NCBI GenBank assembly: GCA_016860845.1
Contig: BOKF01000019.1
Coordinates: 90,263 to 154,262 of the forward strand
Source: Chloroflexota bacterium
GTDB taxonomy: Bacteria > Chloroflexota > Anaerolineae > 4572-78 > J111
Direction of reading: 5' to 3'
Length of the DNA stretch: 64,000 nucleotides
In this document: positions 45,205 to 54,230 of the stretch, piece by piece
How positions within the stretch are numbered: position 1 is the stretch's first letter
Layout: every line of letters starts with the position of its first letter
The notes under the pieces: model-generated
Seen by the model: the letters and a program-made list of their open reading frames with translations, nothing else
The model's database searches: none
Told to the model about the DNA's origin: nothing
Position numbers and translations under genes: made by a program

Positions 45205-45582
45205 TGGGTTATTCCTTTTATGACATTATCCTGAATTACTACTGGACCTTTTTAGGCTCTGGCCAGGTCCACGACCTGGCGATTGTGGGCCTAAAATGCC
45301 GGTCGCGGGCCGGCTTCGAGCAGTTCACGGTTTAATGTTGTGTTACCCCGAAGCCCAGTATAGGCCGTTTTACTGAAAAACCTAATTCTTGAAGAAAGGG
45401 ACGTGGAAGTTCACCTTATATGTAACCTTTCATGGCTCTTAGGCACTTTTGGTAAAGATGATCTATGTTCGCTTAAGCCAAAGCTTATGATTATCGGGTG
45501 TCGCCCGGAGCGTAAGAATAACGACCCTTATCCTCCCTAGAGGAAAGCGAGGGGAATACATTTGCGCCAGAATCTGGTCACG
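45205..45582. other. Intergenic region with a strong inverted repeat
   Basis: No gene. GCCAGGTC and GACCTGGC (45262-45280) are separated by CAC, and a second palindrome GCCGG/CCGGC follows near 45300. They lie upstream of the minus-strand membrane-SDR operon and may be its operator. Confidence 0.45.
45262..45280. promoter_or_regulatory. Operator candidate
   Basis: Perfect 8-bp arms GCCAGGTC and GACCTGGC around CAC, about 60 bp ahead of the membrane-protein start at 45204. Confidence 0.4.
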
Positions 45583-46104
45583 TTAGCCGCCTAAAATTGG
45601 ACTATCCACCACCAGAGCTCTCCGGTTCAACGTCGGATCGCTGGCTAGCGTCTGGAAAAAGCGCTTGTTTCGCCCAACCAGGAGGGCCGGCACCATCCCC
45701 CTATCCCGGCGCAAGAAGTGCAAACAAGGAAGATTGAGATATTCGGCATTGTCGACGATCAAGAAGTCGGTCTTTTGGGCCATGAGCAAGGAAACCTGAA
45801 GCATGAGCTCGTCCGTTGGCTGTGTTCGTGTCGGGGCCGGGCGCCCCACCGTGTTTAACAACGCGCCGAGGAGAAGTCTTAATTTGTCCCCCTTCCCGCC
45901 TTTAGGAAAGGTGGCGATACATACTCTGGCTCTGGGATGGCGCGCTGTAATGGCCGCTTGGATAGCCGGAATGAAGTCCTCGTCGTTGGGGCCGATCAGG
46001 GTGACCCCGAACTCCTGCGGGTCAACCCTGAGGGGGCTGGGGTAATCTTTCGTCTCATCCGCTCTCTTTTCAATGATTTGCAACACGTCGACAAGTTCTA
46101 ACAT
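45583..46104 (-). CDS. TniB-like AAA protein without a P-loop
   Basis: 173 residues from ATG 46104 (TGAGGTAGAG upstream). The pattern of TniB/AAA_22 ATPases is recognisable: TDFLIVDNAEYLNLPCLHFLRR is a Walker B-like strand with Asn for the usual Glu, and LRLLLGALLNTVG and LLVGRNKRFFQTL precede and follow it. The Walker A loop is replaced by GPNDEDF. It therefore probably does not hydrolyse ATP. It follows the XRE regulator in the same operon. Confidence 0.5.
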   Translation of the reverse strand: MLELVDVLQIIEKRADETKDYPSPLRVDPQEFGVTLIGPNDEDFIPAIQAAITARHPRARVCIATFPKGGKGDKLRLLLGALLNTVGRPAPTRTQPTDELMLQVSLLMAQKTDFLIVDNAEYLNLPCLHFLRRDRGMVPALLVGRNKRFFQTLASDPTLNRRALVVDSPILGG

Positions 46105-46133
46105 CTCTACCTCACACGGTTTAGCGAGCGTCT

Positions 46134-47474
46134 TTAACCCTCCGTGGTTTGTTGGTGCAACTGCCACTGGATATAATCGAGCACCTTGTCTTGCCTCTGG
46201 GGTGATAGAGCCCCAAATTGTCTCAGAAGCCGTTGTTCTTTCGTCAAGGTCGGACTCTCCAACGGCCGTTGGTCACTTGTCATCTCGTCGTCCGGCAACC
46301 GGGGGAGAATGGCCTGGCCAAGTTTTTTGTCCAGGTGAATCAAGTGCTCCCGCAGACAAGTTTCGGCCTTGGTGCCGCAGCCAGACCCGCTCTGGGTATT
46401 CAGTTGCCAAGCGGACGAGACATACGCTCTGGCGGCTTCGGCCTTGCTGTGGTGGAGCAGGAGGGTCGCGATGGTGCAAAGGAGTTCAGTCTTAATTAGG
46501 TTGGTGTCTTCGAGGAGGAAAGCGAGATAATTCATCCATTCGATCAAGGCAGTATCTTGGGCAATCGAGGCCAGCAGCATCAGGCCCATCGCGGTGTGTT
46601 GGATATAGCCTGGCTTCTCTGTTTCATTCAATGAATTGGTCAGGAGTTTGGCTTCGTAGACGGAGAGGGCGCGATTCAGATGGGCTTCGGCATCAAAGGT
46701 CCTGGTCGGGTCGTTGATGTACCAGAGGAAGCCAACTTGCCACTCTAGCGGGGCTAAGACCTCTGGTGTCAGATTAGCCGCATGCCCTTCGGTCAGAGCA
46801 CGATGCATCGTCTCCAGCGTTTGGGCCAGGTCCCCTTCTCCGGCGTGATATTTCTCGGCTAACTCTGCCATAGCTATCTCAAAAATCTGATCTTGAGCGG
46901 GGATATAGAAGGAGGGGGTGGCCCGGTTGATCGCGGCGCGGGCACTCTCACTTTGTAACCAGACCAGGTCGCCAGATGGTTTAGTGGACAGGGGGGATAG
47001 TTGAAACTCCCGGGGTCGCAAGGCCCAGGTTTCGCCGTTAACCAGGCGAATTTGATAGTGCTGCTGGCTTTCACCCAAGTAAACCCCAAATAAGGTGGTT
47101 CCTTCGGGTAAGTGAAATGTCACAAAGTCGTCCTCATACGGTTGATGATGGACAGGAATGAAGTTAAAGGGGGGTGTAGCTGTGGCGCGCACGGGTGTTC
47201 CCGGTGCATAGATCTCGTTTGTTGTTATGGCCGACTGTTCGGTTGGCTCAAAATCTTCGGCGGAGAAGTAAGCCGTCTCAACGGATAAGGCTTTGGCCAA
47301 CAAGGGCAGCAGGCTGTCAGCGATCGGGGCCAGACCCAGCTCGTACCGGGAGATGGTATTCTGGGTGGTATCCACCCGCCGCCCTAGTTCAGCCTGGCTA
47401 AGGCCAAGCTCGACTCGCTTTTGCCGGAGTTTCTGACCTATATATACCAGGCGTTGGTTGTCTTGGGTGGTCAT
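46134..47474 (-). CDS. XRE-family regulator with long helical C-terminus
   Basis: 446 residues from ATG 47474, chosen because AAAGGA is properly spaced for it. Residues about 10-65 (GQKLRQKRVELGLSQAELGRRVDTTQNTISRYE) form a Cro/CI-type HTH. A middle beta-rich part (about 100-170) and a helical, TPR-like region (about 200-400) may sense a ligand or protein. The downstream partner is the P-loop-less TniB-like protein. Confidence 0.75.
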   Translation of the reverse strand: MTTQDNQRLVYIGQKLRQKRVELGLSQAELGRRVDTTQNTISRYELGLAPIADSLLPLLAKALSVETAYFSAEDFEPTEQSAITTNEIYAPGTPVRATATPPFNFIPVHHQPYEDDFVTFHLPEGTTLFGVYLGESQQHYQIRLVNGETWALRPREFQLSPLSTKPSGDLVWLQSESARAAINRATPSFYIPAQDQIFEIAMAELAEKYHAGEGDLAQTLETMHRALTEGHAANLTPEVLAPLEWQVGFLWYINDPTRTFDAEAHLNRALSVYEAKLLTNSLNETEKPGYIQHTAMGLMLLASIAQDTALIEWMNYLAFLLEDTNLIKTELLCTIATLLLHHSKAEAARAYVSSAWQLNTQSGSGCGTKAETCLREHLIHLDKKLGQAILPRLPDDEMTSDQRPLESPTLTKEQRLLRQFGALSPQRQDKVLDYIQWQLHQQTTEG

Positions 47475-47909
47475 ACTCATCCTTTGATTGACTAGGAGGC
47501 GCTTTTGCCTTATAGGTCGGGGTACAGCCGGTTGGCAAAGATGCCAGCTTCGCTGGCGTGGCTGAAGTGCGACTTGGTGGGATGCACACCACTGAGGTGG
47601 ACGAATCGACTGTCCTAGCCGATCACTGCTCTACCGATAGCCCCACCATTATATCCCCGTGATCCCTTCTTGTCTAAGGATCGCAGTGGCAAAAGTTCAC
47701 TTAATCAGCAGACGTGGCCTTGACTGAGAAGCTGGCGTGAGTACTCATCCGTGCTTCAGATACCACGATCTTCACCGGGTCCCGTCAGTTTGGAGGTCAG
47801 GTCGCGCCCGCGTCGCGACGCCCAATCCCCAGCTTAGAACGACCACGATACGGATGGGATGGGCGATAATGACCCTTCGGGATGGGCTCATGAGCCCTCG
47901 GGTGGCCGT
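47475..47909. other. Intergenic region
   Basis: No supported gene. A perfect palindrome GGGCTCATGAGCCC (47884-47897) lies just past the stop of the beta-propeller gene and may end its transcript, although it lacks a T run. Confidence 0.4.
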
Positions 47910-48911
47910 TCAATCCGGAAGGCAGATAAGCGCCTCGACGCCGTGGGCGAAAGCATGCTGCGACCACGGTATCTCCACCCTCTTCCAGCTCTGCCCGGCA
48001 TCCGGCGAGCGGAACAAGCCATAATTGTTGGCCGCGTAGATGACACCCGGCTCGTCAGGATTCGTCGCTAGGCGACTCGCAATCGTACCCTGGCCATCGG
48101 GCAGACCTACCATTGCCAATTCGAACCGACGCCGCCCCAGCTTTCGATAGAGGTAGGCCTCAGCTCTGCGGGGGCTGTAAGCCACAAACGGTCCAGACGC
48201 AGCCGACACGATGACCGTATTGGGATCGGCCGGATCGACGGCGACGCCGACCAGGTAACGGTGGTGGAGGCCGTCCACCTGCCGCGACCAGCTCTCGCCA
48301 GCATTATCGCTTTCGAAATAACCATCTCCTGCGGCGGAGTACACCCACCCCGGCGCAAGTTGATGCGTGGCCGCAGCGTGCGTATCAATGGGACCTCCAT
48401 CTACGCGGTCAAGCCACGTTTGCCCGCCGTCGAGCGTGCGGACGAGCGCCCCGGCTTCAATAGCGACAAAGACCCTGCCCGCGACGGTCGGGTCTGGCTC
48501 TATCCAGCGCACATGGTGGGTCTCAGGCCGGGGCGGGAAACTCCAACTCCGAGCGGACGGAAGTGACTGAAGACCTCGGAGCTCGGTCCATGTTTCTCCT
48601 CTATTCTCACAGCGAAAGACGGCACTTGGCTCTGTGCCCGCATACACGACCCCGGGTTCAGCCGGACTGACCGCCACCGCGGTGATCTCGGCATGAACAA
48701 TGCCCGATCCGACGGGATTCCAGCTTGTGCCGGCATCATCACTGCGCCACAATCCATTGCCCCAGGTTCCACAATACACGCGCGTGGGGTTCTGAGGATC
48801 GACAGCCAGAGATTCGGGTGACTTGCCCGTCAGATGTTCCTCAACCACCCACTTCGAGGTGGGTCGAGCAATCAGGAGGGCAGGTTCGGTCGCAACGACG
48901 AGTGTTACCAT
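47910..48911 (-). CDS. BNR/Asp-box beta-propeller protein
   Basis: 333 residues from ATG 48911 (AAAGGAGAG upstream). Several Asp boxes of the type S-x-D-x-G-x-T-W are present: RSDDAGTSWNPV, CENRGETWTEL, TLDGGQTWLDR, ESDNAGESWSRQ and RSPDAGQSWKRV, each preceded by a blade strand (GVVYAGTE, GRVFVAIE, GVIYAAN). This gives a five- to seven-bladed propeller as in sialidase and VPS10 families. No sialidase catalytic residues or signal peptide were recognised, so a binding role is more likely. Confidence 0.8.
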   Translation of the reverse strand: MVTLVVATEPALLIARPTSKWVVEEHLTGKSPESLAVDPQNPTRVYCGTWGNGLWRSDDAGTSWNPVGSGIVHAEITAVAVSPAEPGVVYAGTEPSAVFRCENRGETWTELRGLQSLPSARSWSFPPRPETHHVRWIEPDPTVAGRVFVAIEAGALVRTLDGGQTWLDRVDGGPIDTHAAATHQLAPGWVYSAAGDGYFESDNAGESWSRQVDGLHHRYLVGVAVDPADPNTVIVSAASGPFVAYSPRRAEAYLYRKLGRRRFELAMVGLPDGQGTIASRLATNPDEPGVIYAANNYGLFRSPDAGQSWKRVEIPWSQHAFAHGVEALICLPD

Positions 48912-49090
48912 GATCTCTCCTTTCTTGCTAACTGGCTCGATCCGCCATCTATTCCGCGGTCTCGAGCAAAAGCTTCGGCAATACAAGGTAAAGTAAGTCA
49001 GTACAGCGCCAATTTACAGAGGTGCGGATGAAAGTATGACAAAGTGCAGAGCAAAGAGACAATTAGTGCAGCGTAAAGCAGAAACTACAG

Positions 49091-49468
49091 CTATTCGCCG
49101 TTTTCTTTTCGTTTAACAAAATGGGTGGAATAGGCTTGTTCGAGATCGGGTGACCCTGATTTACTGAACCGTAATAACTGCCGTGGGCCTTTTCCCCAAG
49201 ACGTATAAACGGTATGGCTGGCTTTCAAATTACCGTTTTGGGCATTTTTTTGCAGGGTTCTCAGAATAACGTTGATCTTGCCCAGATTAAGCGTAATCAC
49301 TTGCTCCAAATAGGGCACCCGTTGAAAGCGCCAATTTTCGTAATCCGCTTTGGAGAGTTTGCCTATCTCCAGCAACACCTCGACTACGCTAATATAGCCC
49401 TTTTCTTTAAGCAATTTTGAAGCAGCTTGATTAGTTTGTTTAATCAATTCCTGTGTATTTAAGCTCAC
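49091..49468 (-). CDS. Hypothetical small protein
   Basis: 125 residues from GTG 49468. The segment VVEVLLEIGKLSKADYENWRFQRVPYLEQVI occurs as a recognisable small domain (Asp-Tyr-x-x-Trp-Arg-x-x-Arg-x-x-Tyr-Leu-Glu) in many uncharacterised bacterial proteins. Basic C-terminus. Function unknown. Confidence 0.6.
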   Translation of the reverse strand: MSLNTQELIKQTNQAASKLLKEKGYISVVEVLLEIGKLSKADYENWRFQRVPYLEQVITLNLGKINVILRTLQKNAQNGNLKASHTVYTSWGKGPRQLLRFSKSGSPDLEQAYSTHFVKRKENGE

Positions 49469-49936
49469 CGGCGACGCCCTTTCTTTCGTCTCTCAAAATG
49501 CTCTTTTTTCGGTGTGGCTGGGCGTTGTTACCTTCCTCAACATTATGGCTATCTTGGCCGCATTTTGCAACTAGATGGCCCAACCCTACCTGGTCATATT
49601 GAGGCGTTCTGCCCCATTTGTTTTACGGGCTCAACTTGCCCTATTCTGTAGATGCCATGGCTACCCTGGTCTGATTGGGCATCAAAACCTGGCGGTTTCC
49701 TGAAGATTTTCCCGATTGTCATCGCTTAACCACGGTGGAACCTAGCCTTCTCCCATCAGGGCTAATTGCCCTTCGTATCTTCGCCTCCTAATAGACATTC
49801 CTCTAATCGACTCTCTGTTCAAGCAGGATGTGTTGACTCAACCCCGCCGAATATTATCCAACGTTCCCCATTATTACCTTACGGTTCAAATTTTTGTTTG
49901 TTTTCAATGCCTATCTTCAGAAAAGGAGTTTTCCCT
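49469..49936. other. Intergenic region between divergent genes
   Basis: No supported gene. An in-frame extension of the next gene back to 49766 has no ribosome site and poor composition. No clear promoter was picked out. Confidence 0.4.
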
Positions 49937-51892
49937 ATGGAACCATCAAAACCTCAACCTGTCGTTTTATCGCTCAAACAGCCCATTACCTTCAACCGGC
50001 CCCAGTGGTGGAGCATCCAGGCGCGTTACGCCATGCTTCGCGGTGGGGAGGAAGTCCCTCTCAAAGCGGGTACCTGGCTGCTGGAAATCGGCCCCAGCGC
50101 GAAGCCTGCCTATTCGCCTGATCAGGAACCGGTGCAAGCCCAGTACCTGTACCGCCTACCCAGTGGGGAAACCGTCGCCCTGAACCAGCCCCTAAACCCA
50201 GCCGAAACCCGACGCGTCACCAATCCCCAAGCGATCAGCGCGATGTGTGCTTTTCGAACCCTCGAGCAGGTGGCTGTGGAGACGTGGGGGGTCAAGATGG
50301 AGTATGTGGAGAAGGCACACCCTCCATTTAAGTTAATCAAGTGTCCCTTATGCGGAGGGACGGAATTCACTTCTTTGGATTTCGCCTCGGTTTGGTGCGA
50401 GACCTGTTCCACCTCCTTCCGGGTGAGACATACCGCCGGGGATCCGGGATTCTGCGTTGATGCCGACTTTTATTCGAGCCACTGGGGTAACGCCCTCTAC
50501 CTGCTGCCGAAAAGCGAATATTTGACCCTTTATATGGTCTTCAAAAATAGCAGCGACCCCTACGATCTGAGCCATACCGATTGGAAGTGGGCCAAGCAGG
50601 CTGGCTGTACGCCGGACAAGCTCAAGCTGACCGACGAGACTCACCCTAGCCTGCGCCCCGGCCTGCATGCATGCAAGTTAGGTGATATCTATGATTGGAA
50701 GTTCGATGGGGTGGCGCCGACCGTTTTGGAAAATAGTAATAGCAGCTCCTACTCGTGGGGGTGGAAGGTCGAGGGTGAGTGGTGGCCTGCTTGTGCTTAC
50801 GTGCCCGTCAGCGGCCTGGACTCCTCCGACCAGCAGGCACTGGCTAATCTAGCTAATGCCCTGGCTCGCTTAGACGACACAGCATCGCCGGTTATCCCGC
50901 TTAACCAGGCGGTTGAATTATTGGAGAAAATAGCTCGCTTACCCTCAACCAGAGTCCCGGTTTATCCGATGACCGAGTTACCTCCTTTGACCGCCCTGAA
51001 CCGGGAGCAGGACGAACGCTACATGCTCCATCACTGGTTAATTTTTCGAGAGGAGGTATCCAGGCCCCTGTATGCTTATCCCATCTGGCTGATTGTCAAA
51101 CCGGTCTTAAGTTCCCCGCCGTCGAACCAAACTTATCCGCGCCATATCGAAGGTTGGGAAGTGGTCCATCGAAATGTCTGCCCGGTTTGCGGCCAGCGGG
51201 TCTCGGTCGAAGAAATGATTATCCACGCCGATCGAGTCTGGCAAGGTTTGTCCGGCGACCACGGACGTGCCCAATGTTTACCTCATGGTCGCTGCCACCA
51301 AGTGTGGGAACGCGGCTGGCAGCCCTATCTTGCCGCTCTAGCGGCCACTCGCCAGGTCAAAACCTGTCCCAAACCGACTAAAGATTACTACCTGGCCCTG
51401 GCCACCCAGCAACGGCGGACGAGCAAGCGGCAGCGGATAGCCCTGGTTAAGTTGTCTTCAGCGACTCTTTACGCGTCGTGGTGCCTGACACGCCTTGCAG
51501 CAGCCACCGGTCGCCCACTATCTTTTGAGCCTGAAGAAACAGCTCCGGTTCATTTCTACACCGCAGAGCTGCCAGCGAACTGGGTTGACTGCTTCACCGG
51601 TCAGACGTTTGCCGAGCAAAATGGTGTTGCGGTTCTGAATCACTCGCCCTGGCCAGAAGATACAAAAGCGATAGTGACCGATTTAAGTTGGGGCACTTGC
51701 TCTGCTCAGGGAGACATTCAATGGACGGCTAATCTATCAGCGACGGGCAAGAGGAAGAAGTCGCAAGGCCGGCTGGAAACGGTCTCCTTGGCTGTTAAAA
51801 GTCTTGAGCACGTTGTCGCAGCTACAGGTGTGAACCAGCCCTGGCTCATAAAACAGCAGGCTATTCTTGCGGCCTGGAATGACGAAATCTAA
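49937..51892 (+). CDS. Large hypothetical protein with zinc knuckles
   Basis: 651 residues from ATG 49937 with AAAAGGAG 8 bp upstream. Cys pairs CPLCGG and CETC (near residues 136-157) form a zinc ribbon. A second site CPVCGQRVSVEEMIIHADRVW ... CLPHGRC (near residues 415-455) resembles an HNH-like arrangement with two His, but the full HNH motif is not convincing. Trp-rich (WKWAKQ, WGWKVEGEWWP). No family is recognised. Confidence 0.55.
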   Translation: MEPSKPQPVVLSLKQPITFNRPQWWSIQARYAMLRGGEEVPLKAGTWLLEIGPSAKPAYSPDQEPVQAQYLYRLPSGETVALNQPLNPAETRRVTNPQAISAMCAFRTLEQVAVETWGVKMEYVEKAHPPFKLIKCPLCGGTEFTSLDFASVWCETCSTSFRVRHTAGDPGFCVDADFYSSHWGNALYLLPKSEYLTLYMVFKNSSDPYDLSHTDWKWAKQAGCTPDKLKLTDETHPSLRPGLHACKLGDIYDWKFDGVAPTVLENSNSSSYSWGWKVEGEWWPACAYVPVSGLDSSDQQALANLANALARLDDTASPVIPLNQAVELLEKIARLPSTRVPVYPMTELPPLTALNREQDERYMLHHWLIFREEVSRPLYAYPIWLIVKPVLSSPPSNQTYPRHIEGWEVVHRNVCPVCGQRVSVEEMIIHADRVWQGLSGDHGRAQCLPHGRCHQVWERGWQPYLAALAATRQVKTCPKPTKDYYLALATQQRRTSKRQRIALVKLSSATLYASWCLTRLAAATGRPLSFEPEETAPVHFYTAELPANWVDCFTGQTFAEQNGVAVLNHSPWPEDTKAIVTDLSWGTCSAQGDIQWTANLSATGKRKKSQGRLETVSLAVKSLEHVVAATGVNQPWLIKQQAILAAWNDEI

Positions 51893-51915
51893 TGAAGGAG
51901 TGAAAGACAAGACAT

Positions 51916-52767
51916 ATGACAACCCAATCAACCCCGGAGCAACCAAGACTGTACAACCTGGCCGAGCATGATGAATATGAAGTGGCCGCCAAAATTGCTA
52001 GCGAGGTCATTCAGACTGGCGAGTCGACCGGTTGGTCTGAAACTGAACTCGGTGAACAAAATGAAATCGCCGATATTCTACTCTACTATAACATTTATCC
52101 GGGTGACCAGCCAGGCACGTGGGACTTCAAACCGGAACGTCCCTCGCTGCCGCTGACCACTATGCTTAGAAATGGACTTGTTCGACAGGGTGATTTCAAC
52201 GAATTCCTGGGTGGCTTGAACCAGTTGGCGAGCATGATGCAGCAGTTCACGGGTCAGGCCAGCCAATTTTACGCCGCCGTCCTTATCCGGCAGGGCCTCG
52301 ATGACGAGGCAGCAGTAGACGCCGACCGGCATGCTGTCTGGTCTACTCAGATCGACCATCAAATCGCCCAAACCTTGAAATTGCCTCCCTTCCGGGCCAG
52401 CCAATTGACTCAGCTCACCCTGCGCCGTCTGGCAGGCATACCTGACACGCCTGATGGCGGGCAGATGTTTCCCGGTTCGCCCGAGTTAGTAATGCTGGCC
52501 CGGCAGGAGATCCAGCGACGAGAGCGAAAAGCGCCCCAACATCTGGCGGCATTAGAGGGTTATTTCAGTGGAGAAATTGATGGAGAGACCCGCTGCCTCC
52601 ACTTCACTTTTGAAAATCAGGAGACCCTGGTGCTCGACATCTTTAATAGCCAGGCCGCTGCTACGTCTATCGAGGCGGAAGCGGAGCTCATCGGCGCGCC
52701 TATTGTCATTAATCTCAGCACGGGCGAGGTTTGCTCTGAACCCCCGTTAGAGATTGAGCCTCAATGA
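51916..52767 (+). CDS. Hypothetical protein
   Basis: 283 residues from ATG 51916, weak GGAG at 51896. Helical first 200 residues and a beta-rich end (HFTFENQETLVLDIFN). Follows the large zinc-knuckle gene by 24 bp and is probably co-transcribed. Unknown. Confidence 0.55.
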   Translation: MTTQSTPEQPRLYNLAEHDEYEVAAKIASEVIQTGESTGWSETELGEQNEIADILLYYNIYPGDQPGTWDFKPERPSLPLTTMLRNGLVRQGDFNEFLGGLNQLASMMQQFTGQASQFYAAVLIRQGLDDEAAVDADRHAVWSTQIDHQIAQTLKLPPFRASQLTQLTLRRLAGIPDTPDGGQMFPGSPELVMLARQEIQRRERKAPQHLAALEGYFSGEIDGETRCLHFTFENQETLVLDIFNSQAAATSIEAEAELIGAPIVINLSTGEVCSEPPLEIEPQ

Positions 52768-53016
52768 CCGCAAGCCGGAATAAGCAATTGAATTCAGGTA
52801 ATCACTCATTAAATGAGATCTACCCAGGATATCGTCATAATCAACTAACGCTTGGGTCTCGTTCTCAATCCCCACACGCCGGCTTAACCCGAATCAAAGC
52901 CTGGCCAAATCCCTAGTTAATCCAATTAAAATATCGCCTCCGAAAACAAGGGGTCCTATGGTGAAGGGAGCCGCTTGCTTTCATTGCATGGTACAGATCT
53001 AGAGGAGAGAAAAGTT

Positions 53017-54159
53017 ATGGGTAAATCAAAAAAGAAAGAGCGAAGGAAAGACCGCCACCCGCGCCAGCAAGTTAGTCGAGTGCTCAACGTTCCTGCCCGC
53101 TCCGCGCCTCCACCCGATCACAGTCTGATCGGCACAGGCCCTTACACTCAGGGCATTATCGCCTGTCTGGAGCGGGTGGCCAGCATGTTCCACCGCCGCC
53201 CCTATGACATCTTTTTCAACTGGGTGAATTGGCTGGAACTCGCCTTAACCGAAATGCCCCGGCACTTGGCGGAAGTGGCCCAGCGGGGCTCGCAGAGCCA
53301 CTACGATACCCAGGTCAGCCAACACCTCTACCAGGCTTTGCAGCAGTCCTATCATTCAGGCGGCTATGTCGACCGCGCCCCCAACGTCTGGGAGCATTAC
53401 CTGCAAGCCTTCTGGATACTGTTGGAGGGGTGCAGCCCTGGATTGTGGCGCTACGACAACCGCAATCTGGGCTATATGGGCGCCGATATCCTGGGCGATT
53501 GTTACCTGGCCTATGCCCGGCACGACCCGCTGTGGGAGATCCATGACCTATACCCCTGGGCGGACCTGGTCGAAGGTGCTCGCGACTTGGTTAAAGATGG
53601 CGAAGCCGAAATCCTGGATCGGCTCAATCGGGCCTGCCGCCATCGGCAAAACGAGGTGGGACAGAGCATCATCAAGAACCGGCCCCCGGCGGATCAACCC
53701 GACCGGGTCGCCCAGTGGCTGTTTCGCCAGGTCATCCCGGCGGCCATCCCGTATTACGAGCCATACACGATGCTGGATGCCTGGACAGGCACGGGAGCCC
53801 GGGTGCTGGCCACAGCAGTGCACTTTCCCGAGTGGGCCGTATTCCGGGGACTGGTCGTTTTCAAAGGCTCCGAGCCGGATCTGCTGCTGTCGAGTATGAG
53901 CAAGGTAAACTGGCTGGCCTATGGCCTCAATGGCTACTACGCCGACCTGTATACTGCCGCCGCCAATGGGGCAAGCCCGCTTTCTGACGCCTCACTGAGC
54001 GGCCTGTTGCGCTCAGGTTGGGCTGGCTATCGGCCCGACCCGGAACGCCAGGCGCCCAGGCTGGGACCGCCCCTGGCCGCAACCCCACCGGCCAGCTTTG
54101 AACAACTCTTCAGGCTGCCTGATCAGGCAGCCCCGCTACCACTGAACTTCCTGACTTAA
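53017..54159 (+). CDS. Methyltransferase-like protein 3, FEQLFR tail
   Basis: 380 residues from ATG 53017 (AGAGGAGAGA upstream). Very basic start (KSKKKERRKDRHPRQ). N-terminal helices HRRPYDIFFNWVNWLELAL, then YMGADILGDCYLAY, then motif I LDAWTGTGARVL with partial retention of the Gly-rich loop, then VNWLAYGLNGY. No NPPY motif. It ends PASFEQLFRLPD followed by 13 residues. Intermediate in degeneracy between the 33-36 kb pair and the transposon-borne copy. Confidence 0.65.
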   Translation: MGKSKKKERRKDRHPRQQVSRVLNVPARSAPPPDHSLIGTGPYTQGIIACLERVASMFHRRPYDIFFNWVNWLELALTEMPRHLAEVAQRGSQSHYDTQVSQHLYQALQQSYHSGGYVDRAPNVWEHYLQAFWILLEGCSPGLWRYDNRNLGYMGADILGDCYLAYARHDPLWEIHDLYPWADLVEGARDLVKDGEAEILDRLNRACRHRQNEVGQSIIKNRPPADQPDRVAQWLFRQVIPAAIPYYEPYTMLDAWTGTGARVLATAVHFPEWAVFRGLVVFKGSEPDLLLSSMSKVNWLAYGLNGYYADLYTAAANGASPLSDASLSGLLRSGWAGYRPDPERQAPRLGPPLAATPPASFEQLFRLPDQAAPLPLNFLT

Positions 54160-54230
54160 GAATTGACGAAAGGAGAGGGTATCGTGATCCGGTCAGAAAT
54201 CGCTGGATCGCGACATCCCAATGTTAATCG

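Noticed and set aside
47737..48071. Plus-strand frames over the end of the beta-propeller gene
   Set aside because: No ribosome site, and they are shadows of the minus-strand gene.
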